Part shown: positions 1 through 7,167 of the stretch, piece after piece
Layout of the letters: every line of letters begins with the position of its first letter
How positions within the stretch are numbered: position 1 is the first letter of the stretch
Assembly: GCA_051654865.1 (NCBI GenBank)
Contig: JBOFYV010000048.1
Span: forward strand, 1-40,428
Direction: 5' to 3'
Length of the DNA stretch: 40,428 nucleotides
From: JBOFOR01 sp051654865
GTDB taxonomy: Bacteria; Bacillota; Clostridia; Peptostreptococcales; Peptostreptococcaceae
Notes under the pieces: model-generated
The model's input: the letters and a program-made list of their open reading frames with translations, nothing else
The model's database searches: none
Told to the model about the DNA's origin: nothing
Program-made: the position numbers and the translations under genes

Positions 1-639
1 TGGTGTTCGCATTTCGTGAGATGCATCTTGTACAAAAAATACCTGTTTATTGTAAGCTTCTTTTACTGGCTGTATAACCTTGTTGGCAAGTATTTTAGAT
101 AATATTATTGCTACTATTAATAATGCTACTAAACTTATATATATGGCATTTTTAACACCTTTTACAGAATCTATTTGAGTATCTACGTTCATTAATATTT
201 CAATCTCAAGTTGGTTTTCACCAAATCTTATTCCTCTGAAATTATATCCATTAGCCTTTATATCTACTATCTCATCTAATTTATCTATATTAAAACTATC
301 TATTTCATTAACAACAAAGTATGCATTAGGTGTAATTGCTACAGGATTTCCATTTTTGTATAATATAACAATTACATTTGGCTTTAATCTCTGCACAATA
401 TCTGGTTTACGTTGTGTAAAACCTTCTGTATCAGGTATGTCTATAGGAGTTTTTTTTAATATATCTTTTTCTAATATCATTTTTTGTCTCATTATATCTT
501 TATCTATTTCATTAAAAGTTTTAGATATATAGAGGGTTTGGAAAATAACTACAAATACAAATAAACATAAAAATACTATCGATGTACTTATTAGTATAAT
601 ATTTCTACGAGTTTTATAAAAAATATCTTTTCTCTTCAT
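1..639 (-). CDS. Sensor histidine kinase, N-terminal part (cut by window edge)
   Basis: The first 213 codons are present and the gene runs off the left edge. The ATG at 639 sits just after the stop of the response regulator, so the two are a regulator-kinase operon. The protein has a basic start, a membrane helix at about residues 13-38, an extracellular segment of about 130 residues and a second helix at about 168-188. A short linker with no obvious HAMP domain follows. The visible sequence ends in the phospho-acceptor box SHEMRTP, with His208 the likely autophosphorylation site. The dimerisation remainder and ATPase domain lie outside the window. The signal sensed cannot be told from the sequence. 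Confidence 0.9.
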   Translation of the reverse strand, partial: MKRKDIFYKTRRNIILISTSIVFLCLFVFVVIFQTLYISKTFNEIDKDIMRQKMILEKDILKKTPIDIPDTEGFTQRKPDIVQRLKPNVIVILYKNGNPVAITPNAYFVVNEIDSFNIDKLDEIVDIKANGYNFRGIRFGENQLEIEILMNVDTQIDSVKGVKNAIYISLVALLIVAIILSKILANKVIQPVKEAYNKQVFFVQDASHEMRTP

Positions 640-640
640 T

Positions 641-1324
641 TTAGTCCCCTAAACTTTCATCTAACATATATCCCATTCCCCTTTTAGTTACAATATATTT
701 ATCATATCCCAAAGGTCTAAGCTGTTTTCTAAGTCTACTCATATATACTTCTACTATGTCTGTAGATGCATCACTATTATATCCACATATATTATCAAAG
801 ATTTGTTCTTTAAACAAAAGCACATTTTTGTTTATCACTAGGTATTCTAATAAATTATATAATTTTTCATTGCATTCTAGCTTTTCATTACCTATACATA
901 TATTTTTAGTCTTCATATCTATAGTTAAATCTTTAAATTCTAATATATTAGGCTTTTTTATTTTACCCATAGCTTTTAGGATTACATTAATTCTAGCTCT
1001 TAGTTCTTCCATAAAAAATGGCTTTGTTAAATAATCATAGGCTCCAATTTCAAAAGCCTTCAACTTATCATCTAGGTCTTCTTTAGCTGTTAATATTATT
1101 GCACCTGTGTTTAAATTTTTCTTTGATATATATTTTAAAACTCCCATTCCATCAATTTCTGGAAGCATTAAATCTAATATTGCTATATCATATGTATATA
1201 AATTTAATAAATCTATAGCATCTTCTCCGTTATAAGCACAATCTATTTCCACTTCATCTTTAAAATATCTTACTATATTTCCACTGATTTCTTTGTTATC
1301 TTCTACTAATAATATTTTTATCAA
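641..1324 (-). CDS. OmpR/PhoB-family response regulator
   Basis: A 227-residue two-domain regulator. The receiver domain (about 1-115) has the acidic pair in VEDN, the phospho-acceptor Asp51 in ILDLMLPEIDG, and the conserved Thr79 and Lys101 (TKPF). A winged-helix DNA-binding domain fills about 125-225 and ends in the usual VTKRGMGYML. The start is TTG, chosen because a run of six G sits about 6 bases upstream. The partner is the kinase that begins 2 bases downstream. A direct repeat of GTTAAG with an 11-bp period lies upstream at 1379-1395 and may be its own binding site, which would mean autoregulation (inference). Confidence 0.93.
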   Translation of the reverse strand: MIKILLVEDNKEISGNIVRYFKDEVEIDCAYNGEDAIDLLNLYTYDIAILDLMLPEIDGMGVLKYISKKNLNTGAIILTAKEDLDDKLKAFEIGAYDYLTKPFFMEELRARINVILKAMGKIKKPNILEFKDLTIDMKTKNICIGNEKLECNEKLYNLLEYLVINKNVLLFKEQIFDNICGYNSDASTDIVEVYMSRLRKQLRPLGYDKYIVTKRGMGYMLDESLGD

Positions 1325-1578
1325 ATTGAACCCCCCTTAATTATAATCTACATACTTATTTTATAATATCCTATTAAACTTAACAAAAGCTTAACTCTAT
1401 TCATTGCATAAGCCTTAGTTTTTAGAAATTCAGCCCCACCCTATGGGTTATTATAAATCGACATTCTATAATCTAATAATTATTTTAAGTATGTATAATA
1501 TTTTTTTGTAGAGTATAAATACTATGTATATATTTACATTACAATTATTTTTTAAAAAAATAGAAAGGTTGTGATTTA
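1325..1578. promoter_or_regulatory. Divergent intergenic region with an 11-bp-period direct repeat
   Basis: This AT-rich gap separates the regulator (minus strand) from the DUF898-like gene (plus strand). At 1379-1395 the minus strand reads GTTAAG, five bases, GTTAAG. That 11-bp period is typical of OmpR-family half-sites. Possible -10 boxes lie around 1355-1365, but I cannot fix a -35. Nothing else is evident. Confidence 0.35.
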
Positions 1579-1932
1579 ATGGATATAAAATCTACAATTA
1601 TTGTCAATAAAAAAAAATATAATTCTTACTTCGATAACACTGTAAAAAATACAATACTTCATCACATAAAAGGTATACTTTTAGGCGTTATCACCTTGGG
1701 ATTTGCATATCCTTGGATACTTTGTATAAATCAAGAGGCTAGGTGTAAACATACGGTTGTCTGTGGAAAAAGATTAAAGTTTATTGGTGATCCAAAAGAA
1801 CTTATTAGGCATTGGATCTTATGGTGGCTATTGATAATTCTCACTCTTGGCTTATATGGTCTCGCTGTTAAGGTTAGATTTAGTCAGTGGGTTGCAGCTA
1901 ATACTATTTTTGATGATACTGAAATAATATAA
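1579..1932 (+). CDS. Small DUF898-like membrane protein
   Basis: 117 residues with two hydrophobic segments (about 31-49 and 76-97). The motifs ITLGFAYPW, CKHTVVCGKRLKF and HWILWWLLIILTLGLYG resemble DUF898/YjgN-type proteins: a YF-D start, the TLG-YPW turn and the TV-NG/CGKRL-F sequence. The function of that family is not known. The start is ATG with AGAAAGG about 11 bases upstream. It is transcribed alone and converges on the chb operon. Membrane location is predicted from the helices only. Confidence 0.7.
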   Translation: MDIKSTIIVNKKKYNSYFDNTVKNTILHHIKGILLGVITLGFAYPWILCINQEARCKHTVVCGKRLKFIGDPKELIRHWILWWLLIILTLGLYGLAVKVRFSQWVAANTIFDDTEII

Positions 1933-1948
1933 ACTAATCATTATAATT

Positions 1949-1986
1949 AAAAAACTGCTACTCCATTAATATTAATCGAGTAGCAG
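1949..1986 (-). terminator. Intrinsic terminator of the chb operon
   Basis: A perfect 9-bp stem (CTGCTACTC at 1955-1963, GAGTAGCAG at 1978-1986) is followed on the minus strand by a run of six T. It lies 10 bases past the EIIA stop and can also block readthrough from the convergent DUF898-like gene. Confidence 0.85.
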
Positions 1987-1996
1987 CTATATATCA

Positions 1997-2314
1997 TTAC
2001 TTATTTTCTAATTTTTCGTATAAATCTATAAACTCTTCTGCTAACATTTGGTAGTTCATAGTAGTCATTAAGTGGTCTTGTGCATGTATTAATACAACAC
2101 TTACTTCGTTCTTATTTCCAGAAGCTTCATTTTGTATTAATTCTGTCTGATGTCTGTGAGCCTGAACTATTACTTCTTTAGACTCTTTTAACTTTTGTCT
2201 AGCTCCTTCTATATTTCCTTTTTTAGCTTCTGCTATACCTTCAAAAGCTAATCCTTTAGCTTCTCCAGCGTATCCTATTATACCAAATGATAATTCAAAT
2301 ATTTTTTCATCCAT
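1997..2314 (-). CDS. chbA: PTS lactose/chitobiose-family EIIA component
   Basis: 105 residues, the usual length of the helical EIIA(Lac) domain. It accepts phosphate from HPr and passes it to EIIB. The phosphorylation motif IHAQDHLMT is intact, with His77 the likely phospho-acceptor, and the preceding QAHRHQTELI segment is also typical. The start has AGGAGGACAATAAA directly upstream. It is the last gene of the operon, 12 bases after the deacetylase. Only one EIIA exists for two EIIC copies, so both permeases must share it. Chitobiose is preferred over cellobiose because a ChbG-type deacetylase and a GH4 enzyme are its neighbours; this is inference. Confidence 0.92.
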   Translation of the reverse strand: MDEKIFELSFGIIGYAGEAKGLAFEGIAEAKKGNIEGARQKLKESKEVIVQAHRHQTELIQNEASGNKNEVSVVLIHAQDHLMTTMNYQMLAEEFIDLYEKLENK

Positions 2315-2326
2315 TTTATTGTCCTC

Positions 2327-3052
2327 CTAAACTTCCCCATAATTACTTAAAGTAAAGTTATTTTCTGTAAATTCTTTTATTTCATTAGAAGTTAGTATAC
2401 TATACTCCTTAGTTCTTGGCAATGCATATGATGTAGTTTCTAATATAAATTCATCTACATACGCAGGATGTGCCATTATATCTACTACTTCATATTTTTG
2501 TAGTTCTTCTTTGTTTTCTTCAAAATACTCATATGATACTTTATCCCCGTAGAATGTATCTACCATAGGTACTATCTTTGAATACTCTAAGTCATATTCA
2601 AATCCACCTCTTATAGGTAAATCATATTTTTTTAGTATTTTTTCTATTACAGGACGTAGCCCTTCTAATGTATGAACATGGTGATGACTATCTAAATGAG
2701 TTATTTCTGTTTTAGCTTTTACCATTTCTATTTGAGCACAGAACTCTTCATATACTTCATCTAAATCCAATTTTTCTAACACTTCATTAGTTATTCTTCT
2801 ATGGAACTTTCCATTTTCATCAACTATTGTTTTATGACTATCAAGCACTGGCTTGTAACAGCTCAGTGTCATATGAACACCACATCCAAGACCTTCATTT
2901 TCCTTTAAAAGTTCCATAGCATGTTCAAATCCAGGCATATTAGCCATAGTTGTTGCTGATCTTACTATTCCATTTTTGTAAGCAGATACTATTCCATAGT
3001 TTACCGCTTCACAGAATCCAAAGTCATCTGCATTTACTATTAACTTAGTCAT
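2327..3052 (-). CDS. chbG: ChbG/YdjC-family carbohydrate deacetylase
   Basis: 241 residues of the YdjC/ChbG family, which removes an acetyl group from chitobiose or chitobiose-6-phosphate. The metal and catalytic motifs are intact: NADDFG at 7-12 (catalytic Asp pair), HMTLS near 80 and HLDSHHH near 119-125. In enterobacteria this deacetylation produces the substrate that ChbF can hydrolyse. Here it sits 24 bases after the GH4 gene and 12 before EIIA, the same functional set. The start is ATG with an AGGGGGAAG ribosome site. The exact substrate is inferred from context. Confidence 0.88.
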   Translation of the reverse strand: MTKLIVNADDFGFCEAVNYGIVSAYKNGIVRSATTMANMPGFEHAMELLKENEGLGCGVHMTLSCYKPVLDSHKTIVDENGKFHRRITNEVLEKLDLDEVYEEFCAQIEMVKAKTEITHLDSHHHVHTLEGLRPVIEKILKKYDLPIRGGFEYDLEYSKIVPMVDTFYGDKVSYEYFEENKEELQKYEVVDIMAHPAYVDEFILETTSYALPRTKEYSILTSNEIKEFTENNFTLSNYGEV

Positions 3053-3076
3053 TTTTTCTTCCCCCTAAATTACTTA

Positions 3077-4387
3077 TTACTTGTTGAATTGAGGTAAAAA
3101 TTCTTTATGTGCTTCTAACATTTCGTCTAATATTACCTTAGCTAAATCATCACTTGGTATTAATGGGTTTATACATAATGCAAGTAATGCACTTTCATAG
3201 TCTCCATATACTGCTGCTTTAGCAGCTAATAATTCAAATGATTTTATGTTGCTTACTAATCCATCTGTAGCTTCTGGTAAGTATCCTACTGATAATGGCT
3301 TAGGACCTTCTTTAGTTATTACACTACTTACTTCTACAGCTTGGTCATCTCTGAAGTTTCTTATAGCTCCATTGTTTAATGTATTAACAACTTGTATGTC
3401 TCTCTTGTCATTGTATATAGAAGATATTAAGTTGCATGCTGCATCAGAGTAGTAAGCTCCTCCTCTTTTTTCTAATTGAGGTGGCTTTATATCTAAGTTT
3501 TCATCTTTATATAATTCAAATAATTGATCTTCTAATTCTTTAACTACTTCTGCTCTTGTTTTACCTTTTTTGAATTCTTCTAATTCATCAGCTAACATTT
3601 CTTGAGTCTTGTAGTAGTATCTGTGGTATGGACAAGGTATAGCTCCTAATGCTTTAATAAACTCCGCATTAAAGTCTATTGCTTTTATGTTCTCCATACT
3701 TATTTTAGAATCTACAAATTTATCTATAGCTTCTTTCGTTACATCTTTTCCATCTAGTGATACATTAAGCCCATATACCATATGGTTAAGTCCAGCAAAA
3801 TCCATATATATTCTATCATGATCTACATCAAATAATTTTGCTACACCGTTTCTTACTCCTATAGGTACATTACATAAACCTATATATCTTTTAAAGTTAG
3901 TATATTTAAATACAGCTTCTGTTATAACTCCTGTTGGGTTTGTGAAGTTTATTAACCATGCGTTAGGGCATAATTCTTCTATATCCTTTATTATATCAAG
4001 CACTACTGGTACCGTACGAAGAGCTTTGAATAATCCTCCTGGTCCGTTAGTTTCTTGTCCTATTACTCCATGAGATAATGGTATTCTTTCATCCTTTATT
4101 CTAGCATCTAATAATCCAACTCTGAACTGTGTAGTAACAAAATCTGCATCAGTTAATGCTTCTCTTCTATCTAATGTAAGGTTAACTTCCATATCTAGAC
4201 CAGCTTTTTTAACCATTCTCTTTGCTAAGTTACCTACTATTTCTAACTTTTCTTTACCTGCTTCAACGTCAACTAACCATAATTCTTTTACAGGTAATTC
4301 TGCTATTCTTTTTATAAATCCTTCTACTAATTCAGGAGTATAACTAGATCCTCCCCCAATTGTAACTATCTTTAATCCGTTTTTCAT
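3077..4387 (-). CDS. chbF: GH4 6-phospho-beta-glucosidase / chitobiose-6-phosphate hydrolase
   Basis: A family 4 glycosidase using NAD+ and a divalent metal to split the imported 6-phospho-disaccharide in the cytoplasm. The N-terminal Rossmann motif GGGSSYTPELVEGF is intact. The metal-binding Cys in GLCNVPIG and His in LNHMVYG are both present, about 30 residues apart as the family requires. NFTNPTGVIT is also typical. The ATG at 4387 is preferred to the one at 4399: the inner start has GGTGGAG upstream, while the outer one has only AGG abutting it. It is the first gene behind promoter P1 and its two operators. The enzyme could also accept cellobiose-6-phosphate. Confidence 0.9.
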   Translation of the reverse strand: MKNGLKIVTIGGGSSYTPELVEGFIKRIAELPVKELWLVDVEAGKEKLEIVGNLAKRMVKKAGLDMEVNLTLDRREALTDADFVTTQFRVGLLDARIKDERIPLSHGVIGQETNGPGGLFKALRTVPVVLDIIKDIEELCPNAWLINFTNPTGVITEAVFKYTNFKRYIGLCNVPIGVRNGVAKLFDVDHDRIYMDFAGLNHMVYGLNVSLDGKDVTKEAIDKFVDSKISMENIKAIDFNAEFIKALGAIPCPYHRYYYKTQEMLADELEEFKKGKTRAEVVKELEDQLFELYKDENLDIKPPQLEKRGGAYYSDAACNLISSIYNDKRDIQVVNTLNNGAIRNFRDDQAVEVSSVITKEGPKPLSVGYLPEATDGLVSNIKSFELLAAKAAVYGDYESALLALCINPLIPSDDLAKVILDEMLEAHKEFLPQFNK

Positions 4388-4440
4388 ACTCTCCACCATC
4401 CTATCTAATCTATATATTTACTTACCTTTATTTATATCTA

Positions 4441-4452
4441 AAGTATATACTT
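4441..4452. promoter_or_regulatory. Extra operator-like palindrome
   Basis: AAGTATATACTT is a perfect 12-bp palindrome with the same GTATATAC core as the chb operators. It lies 23 bp (centre to centre) downstream of the leader-side operator of P1. It may be a weaker regulator site. Confidence 0.35.
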
Positions 4453-4460
4453 GCTTTATT

Positions 4461-4478
4461 CAAATGTATATACATTTG
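4461..4478. promoter_or_regulatory. GntR operator O2 of chbF promoter
   Basis: CAAATGTATATACATTTG is a perfect 18-bp palindrome just downstream of the expected transcription start. Its centre is exactly 40 bp from O1. The same core recurs at the other two chb promoters, which makes it the likely target of the local HutC-type GntR regulators. Confidence 0.8.
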
Positions 4479-4491
4479 ACTCTATATTTGT

Positions 4492-4520
4492 ATTATATAT
4501 CAAATGTATATACATTTCAA
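4492..4520 (-). promoter_or_regulatory. Promoter P1 of chbF-chbG-chbA
   Basis: On the minus strand TTGAAA (4515-4520), 17 bases, then TATAAT (4492-4497). The spacer contains the core of operator O1, so repressor and RNA polymerase would compete directly. An AGAAAAC..TTTTCT dyad at 4520-4533 just upstream is loosely like a CcpA cre site. Confidence 0.8.
4501..4518. promoter_or_regulatory. GntR operator O1 of chbF promoter
   Basis: CAAATGTATATACATTTC is a near-perfect palindrome placed between and over the -35 and -10 boxes of P1. It is one of three equivalent operators in the locus. Confidence 0.8.
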
Positions 4521-4585
4521 GAAAACATTTTCTATTTTCTATATTTTTTTATTAAATTCTAATTTTACTCTGATTTATTAAGAAT

Positions 4586-4617
4586 AATAGCCATTGGCAT
4601 ATATACCAATGGCTATT
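4586..4617 (-). terminator. Hairpin after EIIC1
   Basis: A perfect 12-bp stem (AATAGCCATTGG / CCAATGGCTATT) with an 8-base loop lies 22 bases past the EIIC1 stop. The minus-strand T-run is poor (ATTATTCTT), so termination may be partial. The plus strand has a better T-run. An almost identical hairpin follows EIIC2 at 7101-7130, which marks the end of the duplicated block. Confidence 0.6.
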
Positions 4618-4638
4618 TTTTACTAAACTAAATTTATA

Positions 4639-5955
4639 TTAAGCATTAGTTTTTTCTAATTGTTTTTTAGCCATTCTTTCATCAGCCATAACAAATGGTA
4701 AGTATATAAGAATTGATAAAACTATATTAACTGCTGCTAATATACCACCTTTTATACTTCCTGTTGCTATTACTGCACCAAATATTGGAGGAGTTATCCA
4801 AGGTATAGTAGGCATTATTACTGGAGGTACTAATCCTGAAGATATAGATAAGTAAGCTGTTATAACACATACAACCGGAGCTAATATAAATGGTATCATA
4901 TATACTGGGTTTAATACTATTGGCATACCGAATATTATAGGCTCATTTATATTAAATAGTGCTGGTGGTCCACCTAAAGCTATCATATCTTTACGTCTTC
5001 TACCTGCTATTATTAATGCTACTACAAGACCTATACAAACCCCTGATCCACCCATATATACAAATGCATCAAGGAATGCTCCTGCAAATATATGATATCC
5101 TTCTGTAGCTCCTGCTGCTAATAACTCAACATTCTTTCCACCTAATTCCATTAATATCGGAGATATAACTGGTAATGCTATGTTAGCACCGTGTAAACCA
5201 AATATCCATAATACATGAACAAATAATGCAACTAGTATTGCTCCACCTAATGAATCTGCTACACCTGTTAATGGTTTAGCTAAGTATTCTTGTAATAAAT
5301 CGTTTATAAATTTGCCATCAGATAAAGTTGATACAGCTACACCTATTATTGCCATTACTGTTATTGCTATTAATCCTGGTAATAATTTTGCAAATGATTT
5401 TGAAACTGCTGGCGGTACACTATCTGGCATTTTTATAGTTAATGCTGATACATTTGATAACTTAACAAATATTTCTGTAGATATTAACGCAACTACCATT
5501 GCAGTAAATAGTCCATTTGTAGAAACATAAGTCCAAGGTATAGCACCCCAACCTACTATTGCTTCCCCACCTTCTGGTGTTACAGTCATAACTTGTGGAC
5601 TTAATATTAAGAATGAACATAATGCTATAAGACCTGCTTGTAATGCATTTGCATTATAAGAGTTAGCTAGTGCATATGCTACTGATACTGCTAAGAATAA
5701 TGACATTAATGCTAATGATCCCCACCATAAGTTTCCACCTACTGATGCTATGTGTCCTCCTATAGTAGTATTAGCTAAAAAGTTTTGATACGGTGCAAAT
5801 GGTAAGTTCTTTAATAAAGAACCAAATGCTCCTATCATTGCTATTGGTATCATACCAACAAAACCATCTCTTATTGCTACTAAGTGTCTTTGAGAACCAA
5901 ACTTAGCAGCTACTGGAACTAAATAACGTTCCATGAATCCCATAAATTTTTCCAT
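4639..5955 (-). CDS. chbC: PTS chitobiose/cellobiose EIIC permease, copy 1
   Basis: 438 residues of the lactose/cellobiose EIIC family, the membrane channel that moves the sugar while EIIB phosphorylates it. About ten hydrophobic segments are visible. Family signatures include FGLHGANIALPVISPI, GGPPALFNINEPIIFG and PTIPWITPPIF. The gene is about 90% identical by eye to EIIC2 at 7168-8481, differing at roughly 38 positions, with the greatest change around residues 113-140. A GGGGGA ribosome site precedes the ATG. Its own EIIB partner upstream has been reduced to a remnant, so it must rely on the intact EIIB at 8512-8820. The reading frame shows no sign of decay. Confidence 0.93.
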   Translation of the reverse strand: MEKFMGFMERYLVPVAAKFGSQRHLVAIRDGFVGMIPIAMIGAFGSLLKNLPFAPYQNFLANTTIGGHIASVGGNLWWGSLALMSLFLAVSVAYALANSYNANALQAGLIALCSFLILSPQVMTVTPEGGEAIVGWGAIPWTYVSTNGLFTAMVVALISTEIFVKLSNVSALTIKMPDSVPPAVSKSFAKLLPGLIAITVMAIIGVAVSTLSDGKFINDLLQEYLAKPLTGVADSLGGAILVALFVHVLWIFGLHGANIALPVISPILMELGGKNVELLAAGATEGYHIFAGAFLDAFVYMGGSGVCIGLVVALIIAGRRRKDMIALGGPPALFNINEPIIFGMPIVLNPVYMIPFILAPVVCVITAYLSISSGLVPPVIMPTIPWITPPIFGAVIATGSIKGGILAAVNIVLSILIYLPFVMADERMAKKQLEKTNA

Positions 5956-5979
5956 GATTGCATCCCCCTATTAAATTAT

Positions 5980-6071
5980 TTATTTAGAATTATATAACTC
6001 TATTGCTCTGTTCAGTACGGCTTCCCCATTACATGTTCCATAATGCATCATCAAACTAGCATTATTTTCAT
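5980..6071 (-). pseudogene. EIIB remnant with large internal deletion
   Basis: Translating from the ATG at 6071 gives MKIMLV and then a TGA stop, matching the first six codons of the intact EIIB (MNIMLA). Directly after the junction, in another frame, the DNA encodes MMHYGTCNGEAVLNRAIELYNSK-stop, minus the last residue or two a copy of the intact EIIB C-terminus (residues 80-102). About 217 bp of the middle are gone and the join is out of frame. The ribosome site (AAGGGGGGAG) is still present. The phospho-Cys region is lost, so no functional EIIB can be made. Confidence 0.85.
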
Positions 6072-6117
6072 TGTAATCTCCCCCCTTACAAATATTTCAA
6101 TAACTCTATAATTCCAT

Positions 6118-6133
6118 ATATATATATACATTT
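6118..6133. promoter_or_regulatory. Degenerate third operator of P2
   Basis: ATATATATACATTT resembles half of the chb operator. It is centred 53 bp downstream of the first leader-side operator, nearly the same offset (52 bp) as the variant site at 8862-8877. That suggests a conserved but weak third site. Confidence 0.4.
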
Positions 6134-6156
6134 GTACAACTATTATCCCCAATATT

Positions 6157-6170
6157 ACAAAACGTTTTCC
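6157..6170. promoter_or_regulatory. Possible CcpA cre site
   Basis: ACAAAACGTTTTCC has the palindromic AAAACGTTTT centre of cre elements, but mismatches at the outer positions. It lies in the transcribed leader next to an operator, where a roadblock would work. Catabolite repression of a sugar PTS is expected; the site itself is tentative. Confidence 0.4.
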
Positions 6171-6186
6171 AAATGTATATACATTC
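6171..6186. promoter_or_regulatory. GntR operator O2 of promoter P2
   Basis: AAATGTATATACATTC, a near-perfect copy of the operator. Its centre is 39 bp from O1 at 6210-6225, mirroring the arrangement at P1 and P3. Confidence 0.75.
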
Positions 6187-6199
6187 ACTATTTACTTAA

Positions 6200-6229
6200 A
6201 TTATATATTGAATGTATATACATTCGCAA
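6200..6229 (-). promoter_or_regulatory. Promoter P2 (EIIB remnant and EIIC1)
   Basis: On the minus strand TTGCGA (6224-6229), 18 bases, then TATAAT (6200-6205). An operator fills the spacer. It is the counterpart of P3 and would drive EIIC1 through the untranslatable EIIB remnant. Confidence 0.7.
6210..6225. promoter_or_regulatory. GntR operator O1 of promoter P2
   Basis: GAATGTATATACATTC is a perfect 16-bp palindrome lying between the -35 and -10 boxes of P2. Confidence 0.8.
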
Positions 6230-6324
6230 CAACTTTTTTGAAAATTTTTAATGTTTTTTTGTTGTATATAAGTTTAATATCATTTGAAATATATATACAC
6301 TGAATATTTATTAATATATATTCG

Positions 6325-6340
6325 GTTGTATATACATTTC
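6325..6340. promoter_or_regulatory. Distal operator-like site
   Basis: GTTGTATATACATTTC matches 11 of 12 positions of the ATGTATATACAT core. It sits 10 bases past the GntR1 stop and about 114 bp upstream of the P2 operator, so it could support looping or mark another regulator site. Confidence 0.45.
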
Positions 6341-6350
6341 ATTCCTATTT

Positions 6351-7055
6351 TTAATTAGATACAGCATTTAATGTTAGTGTGTATCCATGATGATACGTAT
6401 GAGAGTATTCAAATATTTGTCCATTCTCTAGCCTACACACCTGTTTTATACATAGTAATGCTTGATTTTCTTCTATGTCTAGTAGTTTTTGTAATTCTTT
6501 ATTAGATATGATTGCTTCTACTTGTCTTTCTGAAATTGATATTTTCATTCTACTTGTATTTTCTACGAATTCATATAATGACCCTGCACAATCTTCTTTA
6601 GTTAAATTAGGAAACATAGCTAACGGCATATACGTTATCATATAAGACATTCTTATATCATTAGCTAATCTTATTCTTTTTATCACCCAAATATTATCAT
6701 TTACACTAACATTTAACTTACTCGCCAATTCTTTATTTGCCTGTTCAACTTCTAAACTAACTACAATGTTTGATACATCTAATCCCTTTGCTTTCATTTC
6801 TCTAGTAAATCCACTTATAGCTGATATATTGTCATATATTTTATTAGCTATAACTATACTACCAACACCTCTTCTTCTTGTTATATAACCTTCTTTAACC
6901 AAATTATTTAGTGCTGATCTTACAGTCATTCTAGTTACATCAAAAGTTTGGCATAACTCATTTTCTGAAGGTATTAAGTCTCCTTCTTTTAACTCACCTG
7001 AGTTTATTTGTTCTTTTATATTATTTTCAATTGTTTTGTATATTGGTTCATCCAT
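6351..7055 (-). CDS. GntR/HutC-family transcriptional regulator 1 of chb locus
   Basis: 234 residues. An N-terminal winged helix (about 1-70) contains PSENELCQTFDVTRMTVRSAL and EGYITRRRGVGSIV, the GntR recognition region. A C-terminal UTRA effector domain (about 90-230) ends YSHTYHHGYTLTLNAVSN. HutC members bind sites with a GTATATAC-type core, matching the local palindromes, and release them on binding a sugar phosphate. The ATG at 7055 is chosen because AGGAGG lies 7 bases before it. A GTG at 7061 overlaps that site. With this start it equals its paralogue at 9037 in length, and the two are roughly two-thirds identical by eye. It lies between the EIIC2 and EIIC1 units. Confidence 0.9.
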   Translation of the reverse strand: MDEPIYKTIENNIKEQINSGELKEGDLIPSENELCQTFDVTRMTVRSALNNLVKEGYITRRRGVGSIVIANKIYDNISAISGFTREMKAKGLDVSNIVVSLEVEQANKELASKLNVSVNDNIWVIKRIRLANDIRMSYMITYMPLAMFPNLTKEDCAGSLYEFVENTSRMKISISERQVEAIISNKELQKLLDIEENQALLCIKQVCRLENGQIFEYSHTYHHGYTLTLNAVSN

Positions 7056-7100
7056 TTTCACCCCTCCTTTATATCTTTAAAATTTATATTAGTATAAATA

Positions 7101-7130
7101 ATAGCCATTGGCGTTTATACCAATGGCTAT
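7101..7130 (-). terminator. Hairpin after EIIC2
   Basis: An 11-bp stem (ATAGCCATTGG / CCAATGGCTAT) with an 8-base loop, nearly the same as the hairpin after EIIC1. The T-run on the minus strand is weak, so it may attenuate rather than stop transcription into GntR1. Confidence 0.55.
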
Positions 7131-7167
7131 ATTATAAATTCTAAATAGAATTATTTAATACATTATA

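Noticed and set aside
4387..4399. The upstream ATG as the start of the GH4 gene
   Set aside because: Only AGG abuts it with no spacing, whereas the ATG at 4387 has GGTGGAG at a workable distance and yields the usual N-terminus.
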